DNA from: Cylindrotheca closterium
Taxonomy: Eukaryota > Bacillariophyta > Bacillariophyceae > Bacillariales > Bacillariaceae
Assembly (NCBI GenBank): GCA_933822405.4
Contig: CAKOGP040002169.1
Location: 121,058 to 185,057, forward strand
Reading direction: 5' to 3'
DNA: 64,000 nt
The notes beneath the pieces are model-generated. The model was not told the DNA's origin and did no database searches. It was given only the letters and a program-made list of their open reading frames with translations. The position numbers and the translations under genes were made by a program. This document shows, piece by piece, positions 1 to 9,980 of the stretch. Within the stretch, counting starts at the first letter, position 1; every line of letters begins with the position of its first letter.

Positions 1-1640
1 GGGCTGAAGTTTTGTTCTCAATACGCGCAAGTTCAGTGAGATTTGTTACGAGATCAATACATGTGAGCGCATTGAATTCAATTTCTATACTGTTGACCTT
101 GATCTTCCAAGGTCCAATCAAATCCACAGCCACAAAAAAACACAGGACCAAATCTGCGTGTCTTTCAGGTAGATGTCCATATTGGATTGTTACATTTTTG
201 TTCGCTTGGCAAACTTCACACTTGAGAGATTCGACTTTCCTTTTCAAAGCACGAGCATAGAATCGTCTGACGATTGTATTGTACAAAGAGGTAGTGCTTC
301 AATGTCCAAGAACCAAATGGTACCACACAATCACTGGAGCAACCAAAGTTTCAGGCAAGTGAAATCTCCCTTTGTTAGGTTTATTCAAATCTGCACAAAA
401 GCAGATCACATTTTGATTGTCAATTTGCATGATGGGGTACTGAGCCCAAGTTGCTGTGTTTTGCAATTTTTGAATGAGTGCAACATCTTGGAGCTGATGT
501 TGTTGGATGTTTGCCATTGCAATTGGGTTTGGCATAACTTCCAATGTAGGATGATTCAAAAATGATTCAAGCATCTCATCATTTTTTATTGCACCATGTC
601 CATGATCACAATCAAGCAAACATAGATCTGAAGGTACAATTAAATTCCGCTTCAGATGGAGGAGGAAGAAGAACTTCTTCTTTGAAAGAATACATTTCAT
701 CTTCAGGATCCATTTTGACATTGAGTTTGTCAAATGCAATCAATTTACCTTTTGAAAGCAAACTCTTCCCCTCGGACAGTTTCTCCATTTGCGGTAAACG
801 CAAGAAACCACAGTTGGCCAAAACATTATCTTTTCTAGGCAAGTAGTTAAACATGGCTGTACATTAGCCAGCATAAAACTTGTTGTGTATTCAATGTGCG
901 GAAAGTGAGATTTTTGTGAGCAGTAAAAATTGTCCATTGCGTAGCTGCTGTAAAGCATAGAACAAAACTCTTTCAAGCAATGCACAATAGCCAAAATTTC
1001 TTTTTCCATGACTGAATAATCCTTTTGTGCATCGTTGAGTTTTTGACTCCAGAACGCTACTGGCTTTTTGTCTTGCATGATCACAGCGCCCATTTGATTG
1101 GGTCTTCAAGAGTAGTTGTGAAATTGGCTTCACCGTGAAGCTTGGTATCCATCTCTTTTGTTATGATCTTAATTAAAAGCATGATTGTTGATTTAATGGT
1201 TCACTTGTTCATTTCAAAGAATGCAGATTGTTTCATGTTTTTGGCAAGCTCTGCAGAATAGAGAATTTTGTTTTCATCCATCTCTGTTTGTTTTGCAAGT
1301 TCTTCAGTTTTGACTGGAACAGTCAATATTGGTTTGATAGCATCAAAGTTGATTGACTTTCCGTTTCAAATCAAAGACTCCATGTCTTCAGCACATCTCA
1401 TTCCAGACAATTGGATGTAGCCAGTTGTTCTTTGGCTTCTTTGTATGAGGATTTAGCCTTGATGTTGGTTTTGTCCTTTGTTTGAATTAGATGTTTCACC
1501 AAACTTGAGACTTGGTTTGAATTGCTCTTGATTTTCTGAGGAATCACACGTCCTCTTCCAGCACCAGATGGAGAATGTCAACAAATCACTCACTCTTTCT
1601 TCAATAAGGCAGTGCTGTCTTGACGGGCTGTTTTTGTATT
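1..1640 (-). mobile_element. decayed Ty3/gypsy-like retrotransposon fragment
   Basis: Read on the minus strand, this shows pieces of a retrotransposon pol in gypsy order. At about 1096-950 is RNase H (GAVIMQDKKPVAFWSQKLN followed by DYSVMEKEILAIVH). At 850-780 is the end of the RNase H/connection region (YLPRKDNVLAN). At about 340-300 is the start of the integrase zinc-binding region (WYHLVLGH). At about 200-60 come a CxxC pair (CEVCQAN) and the start of the integrase core (VAVDLIGPW). The pieces lie in different frames with stops between them, so the copy cannot make an intact protein. No reverse transcriptase motif was found upstream of RNase H; a different frame at about 1500-1200 is partly open but not recognised. 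The left part is cut by the window edge. No LTR could be delimited. Confidence is high for class and decay, low for boundaries. Confidence 0.8.
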
Positions 1641-2453
1641 GTCTTTTGTAATTGAATCTTATAAATAAGCAAAATGTGCTCTATTGTAAGTGCCTTTAGC
1701 GCTCAATACAACACTTCCACAATATCAGTTCTCCTGTATTAGATATACTATTGAGTGAAAGTGTTCCTATTTGGTTAATGTTTTGCTTGAATTGATGATT
1801 CAATCTAAAAAGTGAGTTGAAAAAATTTCGTTTTTGGAAATTTGATTGGCAAGACGGAAGACGCATGGGACTTGAGAGCTCCCTTTAGTCTCAATTCCGT
1901 TGAGTCGACTGAGGTGCGCCACTTCAGTGAAGTACAGTTGGCAGACAGAGTGAAGAGGACAGAAGGTTGGAGACACAACATTGTTCGCAATGAGAGCTTG
2001 TGAGATGATGGAGACACTAGAACGGGCATAGCTGCACGGTCAAGACTGTCAGCTTTTGCTTTTTTCCCGACCTCATCGCCCCTCTATTTTCTCCCACCAT
2101 TTGCACCATTGCTAGGTACAGTTCAAGAAGATTGAACAGTCAGAAGCAAGAATATAATCGCATCTAGGCGTAACAATAGGATCGCCACGATGCTGCATCC
2201 AGGTTTTGGAGGCATCCCATCTATGCCTCCGATTCCTGAATAGCAGTACAGTATCAGTATCAGGGGAGAAAAACTGAAGGAATCGACTGCGCCCGCCGGC
2301 CCGTCCATCGGTATGATCTTCGACCAACCCGAGCAAAGCTGCTGTTTTTTCAAGAGGTCGTTCGGTGGCTATGGTACAAAACTATAATACCGGTAGTATA
2401 TCCGCATCCGGCTCTAGCTTGAAGCATTATCATTCTCTTTCACGTACAAAACC
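1641..2453. other. intergenic region upstream of the VTC1-like gene
   Basis: No gene is supported here. Short open frames on the minus strand at 1805-2353 lack recognisable motifs. The stretch lies between the retroelement remnant and the VTC1-like start, so the promoter of that gene should lie in its right part. A short ataccggtagtat motif sits at about 2388-2400. Confidence 0.5.
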
Positions 2454-3474
2454 ATGGCAGGTAAAGGAGAAAAGACTCCGTTGCTGAGTGGAGGTGAAAA
2501 TCAAAACTACTACTTCCTTAATCCTCTGAAGAAAGTATTCAGCCAATTCGGAGACGGGGATGAGGGTGAAACTGTTGAAGATCTTCCACCAGGAGCCACG
2601 GCCGAAGACTTTGAGCCACGGATGTTGGGGGCGTCGTCCAAGGTGAGGATGAATATGTTGCTCAATTGCAACTGGTTGAAAATATCATTGTCAACTCTAC
2701 TACTTCGGATTATGGATTTGAAGAGAAGATTCGATATGTTTGATACTGGCGAATCTTCTGTTATATGATATCCACACTGTCACTCACTGGTTTGTTGTTG
2801 TTGCTGTTATTGCTGTTGTTGTAGGGGTTGCCCCGAACTCCAGTTCTGAATCAAGCCAGCAAAGAACCCGGTTTCTTTGGCAAGCTCTTTGGCGGTGCCT
2901 CGAAGCCAAAACAGGAACGCATCCAACTCAAGCCACGAAAGGCTCCCATCAAGATTGAACCGAAGGTTTTCTTTGCCAATGAAAGGTGGGTCTGGAGACT
3001 GCAATTTGAATGTTCTTTGGCTCAATGCAATTTCTTGTATCTCTTATTTTCCTTTATACTCACGCGTTGCAACCACTCTAAATGTCAGAACCTTTTTGGC
3101 GTGGATGCACGTATCAATCATTTTGGCCGGAGCGTCGATTGCAATTCTTGCCTTTTCCAACACCAAGAAGAGTACTCCGGGGTCTCAACTCTATGGACTC
3201 ATCATGCTTCCCGTTGCGGTCTGCTTTATCGTATATTCCATGTATCAGTGTAAGTTCTCTTGCCAGATGAATTGGTCATTCTGCTGTTTCAACTAACATT
3301 TCACTTCTGCTTCTTTGCTGTTGTTCCAAATTAGACATGCGACGGGCCTACATGATTCGCAATAAGCATCCAGGACCATACGATGATACTGTTGGGCCTA
3401 CTGTTCTCGGTATCATTCTTATGATGAGCATCGTCGGACAGTTTGTCATTAAGCTCAACGCAATTGTTTCCTAA
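2454..3474 (+). CDS. VTC1: VTC1-like DUF202 membrane protein (vacuolar transporter chaperone)
   Basis: Four exons are predicted: 2454-2642, 2825-2985, 3089-3249 and 3335-3474, with GT-AG introns that restore frame, giving 216 residues. The DUF202/VTC signature begins at exon 2-3 (KVFFANER joined to TFLAWMHV, about residues 110-125). Three hydrophobic helices follow, at about 118-140, 150-170 and 188-209. There is no SPX or catalytic polyphosphate-polymerase domain, which points to the small Vtc1-type subunit rather than Vtc2/3/4. In yeast and algae this family belongs to the membrane complex that makes polyphosphate and moves it into vacuoles or acidocalcisomes. The roughly 110-residue hydrophilic N-terminus is longer than in yeast Vtc1, which is about 130 residues in all. 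It contains a PLKKVFSQFGDGDEGE stretch and a Lys-rich segment just before the conserved motif. Family assignment is firm; the precise subunit role is inferred. Confidence 0.85.
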
Positions 3475-3898
3475 CTAGTGACTTGTTGCTTGTCAGAGTG
3501 TAGCCAACAAAAAGTCCAACTTAAAGGATATAATAAATATTGAAATTATTCTATGTCACCCTTCCATTTAGCCCTACTCTGTTCATTAGGGCAGCTCAAC
3601 ATTTCGTTTCTCGTTGCAGGACCGGGAACGACTACCAAAAAGGCCACCAGCAATGAACTTTCTGATTGTGGCGGCTTCTCATCATCACGGCACCATCGTA
3701 CGATTCTGGTCAATAGTGCAACTTACTACTTTATAAGCTTCTCTATCGCTATTTATGTGCCTTATTTCCCTCGTCAAGTAAGCATCTGGAAACGGAAGTA
3801 ACATTCATTCTGTATAATCGTCAACAGCACATCCAACAATTGAAAATTATGCATGTAATTTCATTTCCACAACTGATGATATTTCAAAATCTTCCGGT
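3475..3898. other. convergent intergenic region
   Basis: This lies between the ends of two convergent genes. I see AT-rich 3' flank (an ataataaat stretch near 3530) and no gene with recognisable content. Confidence 0.5.
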
Positions 3899-5994
3899 CT
3901 AATACTCGTCCTCAAGTGACTCCATAAAGGCATTGTACTTGAATTCCGCCAGTTGGGTGTCGTCGTAGAACAAATCCTCCCAGATATCTCCCCAAGAAGT
4001 ATTCTTTCGCGTCAAATCCTCAATTTGCATTGTCGTCGTCAGATTCTTAGCAAAAAAGACTTCTGAGAATCCGCTTCCGCCTAAATCCACTGACTGTCGA
4101 GAATAACTCTTGCGATCGGCATTCTTTTCTTTGGCGATACTAGTTCCATTATCCAGGTCTTCTGGGAGCTTTTTAGCTGTATCTGCTGAATCTTCACTCT
4201 TAACCTCCTGGAGAAAACCTCCTTTTGTGCTGAACTCTCGAATCAACGATTGGCGTCGTCTTGAAACTGGCTTAAAAATCTGGAAGGAACAAGTCATGTC
4301 CTTGGCAATAATCATGATAGCACCAGCGTTGTCAAATTCTCCACAGTAGTTTGGAGCCGAGAAGAGTGTGACCAGTTTGCGTTCATGGAAGAATTGGTAT
4401 CCATCTTCGACTACTTGGTGACCACGAACGACGAGTTCGTAGTCGTTCTTTTCCAAAAACTGGCACAAAGCGTCACCTCCAAATAAATACGAGACACCAC
4501 GGTCGCTTTCCTCAAAGCCCTATTGCCATGAAGTAAAGGAGATAGTGTCCAGAAGAAAGAAAAAGGAACCAGTGAGATAAAACGAACGAAAAAAAAGCGT
4601 CAAGTCCGTCAAAAGAGCACCCGACATTCGGCTGCTCGTCTGTCTTGTCTTTTTTTTTCATCATAATATTCCAGCTTGCTTACCTTCACATCTGGGTCGG
4701 GATCGGCCCACACAAAGTCACACATCCAACCTTCTTCCGGGATCTCGCATGGACGCTCTTTCTTGTTGACCTCGTCCAAATCCATCAAACTGGGACTGAT
4801 ACCAGCGTGCATGCAGACAACAGTTTCATCAATCACGGCTACGACAGGCAAGCAGTTAAAGGCTTTGACAAAGGCCTTGTACAACTTATTGGAATACTTT
4901 CTACCACACTCGTCGTGAAAGCCATAGATTCGGTTGATACTGCCACTTTCGTGGTTGCCACGGAGCATGTGCAGCTTTTCGGGGAAGAGAAATTTGAAGC
5001 CAAACAACATGGCGACAACTTCAACGGATTGCTTTCCACGGTCGACGTAGTCACCCAAAAATAGATAGTCGGACTTGGAAGGGTAGTCACCGTAATCGAA
5101 GATGCGCAACAAATCAAAGAATTGCCCATGAATATCAGCGCATATTTTGATCGGCGCTTTGAGTCTTAGAACCATTGGATCTTTCAGGAATAATTCACTC
5201 ACTTTTCCGCAGAGAGTAATGAGGAAATCCTCATCCAAATCGCATTCCGTTCCAGGTTTTTCTCCATTCATCGCCATGAGCTTAAGAAGCATTTCTTTGC
5301 ACTCCTTTTTCTCGGCTGAAAGTTTCGAGTCGTCTAGGAAGTCAGTCAATTGGTAGCCGCCTTCTCCTCCCAGCCTGATTTCGTCAGGAACGGTTCCCGC
5401 CTTCAAGCCGACTGCATCCACATCAAAGTCGTCCTCTTCTTCTTCATCGGTTGATTTGTCTTTGCTTGCAGTATCATTTTCTTTGCTTGCAGTATCCTTA
5501 CGTTCCCATTTGAGTTCCTCCTCCTCCTCGTCCTCGCTGTCACCATCGGGGTGCAATTCCTTCCACTTGTCAGTGGCTTTCAAAAGAGCCATATACTTGT
5601 CCCTCTTCCGTTCCAGTTTCTTGAATTCATCACTGAAGGAATCATCTTCGTCCTTCATCAAAGATTCTACTAGAGCAATCTTCTTCTCAAGGGTCTCATA
5701 AGTATACGATTGTTCCTTTGCCTTTTTGGCTGGCGTTGGATCATCCTCGCTTTCTCGAATGGACATCATCAGAGACTCAGTCCTCTCAGGAGGCGGTGGC
5801 ATTGGAGCATCATCGTCGTCAAGATCAACCTTCATGCCTTCCTTTTCTGAGAGTTGCTTCACATATTTTGCTCTTTTTCTTTCTAGCCGAGCATGCGCTG
5901 GACTCGCAGGTACTTCATCCTGAATCAAGGAGTCCACCCGTTTGATCTTCTTCCGCAAGGTTTCCGGATCGTAGTTTTCCTCGTCCTTGCCCAT
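3899..5994 (-). CDS. PP1-like serine/threonine phosphatase with duplicated N-terminal module
   Basis: Two exons on the minus strand (5994-4684 and 4519-3899) encode 643 residues. The PPP metallophosphatase core is complete: ADIHGQ at about 286, GDYVDRG at about 314, LRGNHE at about 342, HAGISP at about 395, and after the intron [20 protein letters not shown] and [14 protein letters not shown]. The layout resembles PP1 rather than PP2A or PP2B. The core is preceded by about 230 charged residues containing two copies of a roughly 40-residue coiled module ([20 protein letters not shown] and [20 protein letters not shown], each followed by LERKR.KY). It is followed by about 120 residues ending in an acidic/aromatic tail ([13 protein letters not shown]). 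PP1-type enzymes remove phosphate from Ser/Thr in many partners; these extensions may replace separate targeting subunits, which is inference. The intron falls after DPDVK, a usual PP1 turn. Confidence 0.9.
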
Positions 5995-6451
5995 TATCGA
6001 GGCCTTGTCGGTTGCTGCTAATGGGAAAGTGCTTATGTGATAGGTTCAGATTTCTCTTGCCTTTAATGTGTATTTGCACCCTGGTACCGGTATGAATAAC
6101 AACAATAATAATCTGGAATGAGTTACTTTATTTTCGCTGAAAGAAGATCTCTTTTATTGTCACACAACCACAAATGCTTGGAGGCAAGCGCAACATGTTC
6201 TCAATGTCTTTGTACCGGCGAAATGGACATCTCACAGACATTTATGCGGGTGCGACCAACGAGATCTTTTCTTTTTTATGACCGCCTTGATTCCCCTCCC
6301 TTTCTTTTCAAGACCCAAAATCGTCGAGCACACAAATCAAAAAAGCATTCATCATTGGGTGTTTCCTGAAACCAATACAGCAGTAGTAGTCTCCAGACTT
6401 TAGTTTCCAAGGCTATATCGCAGAGAACACAATACAAGATGATATTACAAA
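5995..6451. other. divergent promoter region
   Basis: The phosphatase (minus) and the glycosyltransferase (plus) diverge from this stretch, so both promoters should lie here. It has a ggtaccggtatg motif near 6082 and an AAC/AAT-rich run at 6093-6112. No coding sequence is supported. Confidence 0.5.
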
Positions 6452-8709
6452 ATGTCGAAGTTGATTAGATCTGAGCGACGAGGAAATAGGCAAATGAGAC
6501 GAAAACAATTGCTTCAGTATGCCCTGTTAGGTATTGTTTTCATGATCTCGGCTTTGGTGACAAATCAGGATCTTTATCCTACCAAGCTCATGAAAGGAAC
6601 CTCTTCATATAAACCCACAACTTTCCTCAAAACAAAGGAACGACAGTCAACGAGTACAAGGGGTAATGCTCACGCTACAAAGCCAAGCCAAAATCCTGCT
6701 ACCGACCCATCCACGATTCCATTCGACGAGGACTACCTCCCTCCAAGGAAGACAAAGGAAAAATGGAGGAACCGCCGTTCGACAGGTGTCCGAATGGGAG
6801 TTCACAAGTTGAAACAAACTCCCAAAGTCATTTTTTCAGAGATTGAGCAAGCTGCTACTGACACTGACGTTGGTATTTCTCCCAACAATTCCATCTCGGA
6901 AGTGCCATCATTCCTACATGTGGAACCCATGGTTCATTATCATGCCATTGTGGTTCCCTATCGCAATCGACAATATCACTTGCAAGAATTTCAGAAACGC
7001 CTGTATCCATATATTGAGAAGCATTATCGTCATCCAGCAAAAGGCCAACAACAACATGTTTCCGAATTTTCCTTGTGGATCATCGAACAAGACGACGACG
7101 AACCCTTCAATCGAGGTTGGTTGGGCAATGTGGGCATTGCCGAGATTCTACGGCATTCACCCGAAGTGGAATGCTTGACTTTTCATGATGTAGACTTTGT
7201 ACCCGAGGACACGGGCGAGAATGATGCTGTCAAGGGTCCAGTCTACTATGATCGGTGTTCGGTACCGACCCAAACCGGATCCGAACTCTTTCGCACTGGA
7301 TTGAATTGGACAGTAGGCTATCAAGAGCATGCAGGGGGTGTTGTGACACTGCACTTGCAACATTGGCAAGCCATAAATGGATTTAGCAACGACTATGTAT
7401 CATGGGGTGGTGAAGATGACGATTTGTAAGTGGCCAACGACCTAGCTTCCGACAGTGCACGACTAATGAGCAATGATTCTCACCTGATTGGTTCGTGCTC
7501 GACACTTTGATATGTTGACGATGTAGGTACCTTCGATTACGAGACAAGAAACTCCTTTCAGTGAACCGACAACGCAAGTTTCTCATGCGACGACCTCCAC
7601 CAGGATTCGGGCGATTCCGCACAGTGAGTGACGACAGGGAACATCACATCCAGGACACCGATAAGGGCAAGAATGCCAACTATCAAGTTTCCCTTCAGAT
7701 CCTGCAACAAGTCCGCGACGGCATTGCACAAATCCAGCGATCAGATTATGATGGTCTATCCGATCTCCAATACAAAGTCAACAGCCACAAGGTCCGTCGC
7801 CCCACTTCTTCTCCTTCGTCAGGATATGGTTTCCAAATGGCGCATCACCTCAAGGTGAAGCAGCAACTATTGGAATTGATTCCGATTCCTGGAACTGGAG
7901 CTGAACAGATCGAAAAGGCAGCCTCCAGTCTGGGGATTCCATGGGGGAGGTGCCACTTTCAACAGGACGATGATGAAGATGATTTTGATTTCAGTGGCAA
8001 TCACAATACCCGAGACGACGAAGTAGAAAAAGGACACTGTTCAAATATCCCTGACTTTGCAAATCTAGGCCTCACGACTCATCATCGTGGTGGTAGCCAT
8101 GATGGGAACCAACAACTATGGCATCTTCCATCATACCTTTGGGACATCAACATGTTCGAAGGCAAGCATACATTCACTATTGTTCGAAATCCGTTTGATT
8201 TGGTAATCATGAGATACTTGGAACTGATTGACCCCCCTCTGAATGGAAAAGGAGCTGGTAACATTGATTCTTCCACAAGTCCGAATCATCATGAGAAAGA
8301 GTTGAATGAATTTGTCGAGTCCAACCTTTGCAGGGGTAATGAGCCATTCTCGACCAAGGCCGAACCAATGTGGTGGTTTCCTCAGTATGATTTTGTGCAT
8401 TTCAATAGAACACAGAGAGTGAATCATATTCTGAAATACGAGAGCCTAGCGTCCGAGTTTCCTAACCTCATGACAAAATATGACTTGCCACTGGATTTGC
8501 CAAACTTTGAAACACGTGCAGAAGGAGCTGGGCCCCAAGCATTGTCCTTGCAAAACTTGACGAATCGCTCGATTGCACTGATACAACTTCATCACGCAAG
8601 AGATTTTCAAGAGTTTGGATATCCCAAAGCGTTGAGTGAAACTGACAAGCATGCTGTCAAGATGGACGAACAAGGAAGAAGTTACTGTGTTTTTCCCAGC
8701 AAATTATAG
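6452..8709 (+). CDS. GT7-type galactosyltransferase fused to a sulfotransferase-like domain
   Basis: Two exons (6452-7425 and 7527-8709) encode 718 residues. A basic start and one hydrophobic segment at about 21-41 suggest a type II Golgi membrane protein. Residues of about 160-330 carry the beta-1,4-galactosyltransferase (GT7) motifs in order: VPYRNR, FNRGWLGNVG, the metal-binding FHDVDFVPE, HAGGV and SWGGEDDD, the last joined across the intron to LYLRL. These enzymes move a sugar from a UDP-sugar to a glycan. The C-terminal half resembles Sulfotransfer_2 proteins: IPIPGTGAEQIEKAA (about 441) sits where the PAPS-binding IPKTGGTSIE loop would be, and FTIVRNPFDLVIMRY (about 539) matches the 3'-phosphate-binding motif, followed by ILKYESL. 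The usual Lys of the PKTG loop appears as Gly, so sulfotransferase activity is doubtful. GT7 is firm; the second domain is probable. Confidence 0.82.
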
Positions 8710-8976
8710 CGGCAACGCGGACGCCTTATTCCGACTCACTCTGCAGTTGGATGTCGTAGAATCCAATCTAAGGATATGTAACAGTATTAATTCGTAGGCA
8801 TTGTACCGGTACCGGGCAATGGTACCTATTACTCTGCTTTTCATTAATTATCGCGGGTCTCGTGTTTCGAAGTACGGGACTTGATTGTGACTCCTGCGAT
8901 CCCCGAAACGTGATTCTCGCACTGCTGCCACTGCACAAAGCCTCATTCATTCCTAGTCTCATCGCAATATATCAAC

Positions 8977-9724
8977 ATGTTGGCATTGAAAAAGAAACGA
9001 GAGAAGGAAAAGAAGGAGGCAGAAGAAGAAGCGAAGAGAGAGGCCGCTGCAGCTGCAGCGTCTCCAGCTGAAGCTCCCAGTGAAGGTGGACAAGTGTCGC
9101 TCTTTGGTATTGGCGGCCAGAAGAAGTCGAAAAAGGATGAGGGCGAAAAGACTAAGAAATCTCCGGGTGAAATTCGTATTCAAAAAGGTAATTTCTTATT
9201 CAACGATACAAAAAAAAATGCACACCGCACACGTCTCACAATAACCCAAACCCATCTTGTTGGTTGCTTTGATTGTTGTTGTAGATATTGGAGAGTTGGA
9301 TGGTGGCAAAGTAGCACAAATTGACTTTCCCAATCCTAATGATCTGACCGCCTTTGTAGTTTCCATCAACCCTGATTCTGGTTACTGGAAAGGGGCGACG
9401 TATCATTTCACATTTGGGATTCCACCACATTACCCACACTCACCGCCCAAGGTCGAATGTCAAACCAAGATTTACCATCCCAACATAGATTTGGAAGGGA
9501 AGGTTTGTTTGAATATTCTTCGAGAAGATTGGCGGCCTGTACTGGACATCAACTCGGTAATTTATGGATTGATTTACCTATTTTACGAACCCAATCCCGA
9601 TGATCCTCTGAACCACGAGGCTGCAGAGCTTTTTCGCAAGGACATTGGTCAGTTTGAACGATTGGTGACTCGCACATTACGGGGAGGAAGACTTGACGGT
9701 GTCGAATTCGAGCGATTGGTGTAA
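8977..9724 (+). CDS. UBC12: NEDD8-conjugating enzyme UBC12-like E2
   Basis: Two exons (8977-9187 and 9285-9724) encode 216 residues. The UBC fold is clear: WKGATYHFTF, IPPHYPHSPPKV, then YHPN (about 133) and the active-site Cys in EGKVCLNIL (about 144), followed by REDWRPVLDI. The DIGELDGG start of the core and the YLFYEPNPDDPLN segment are typical of Ubc12/UBE2M rather than ubiquitin E2s. It should take NEDD8/Rub1 from its E1 and pass it to cullins in cytosol or nucleus. The N-terminus is longer and more charged than in human UBE2M: an MLALKKKREKEKKEAEEE helix, then an Ala-rich linker. The extreme N-terminal M-x-x-L fits the docking peptide known to bind the NAE1-UBA3 E1, which supports this start codon. 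Confidence 0.93.
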
Positions 9725-9980
9725 TAATGAAAATTGAAAGGTGGAATAAATGGCTAGATTCGGTTTTTGAACGAATGCATTGAATGCAACTGAGCGTACT
9801 GCACTCCCCTTTGTACTTTTGGCAGAGCATCACAAATGCTTAGTTAGCATCAAATTTGTCATTTTCTATATACATTATTTCATTATTTCAGTTACAGTAG
9901 CATGTATGCTGGAAGTAGCGGTGGTAGTTTTTTAAAAAAAGTATTGCAAATGGCACATCATGCATACACAATTGAAATGA

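Noticed and set aside
4645..5064. Long open frames on the strand opposite the phosphatase and other genes.
   Set aside because: They mirror the codons of the real genes and carry no motifs of their own.
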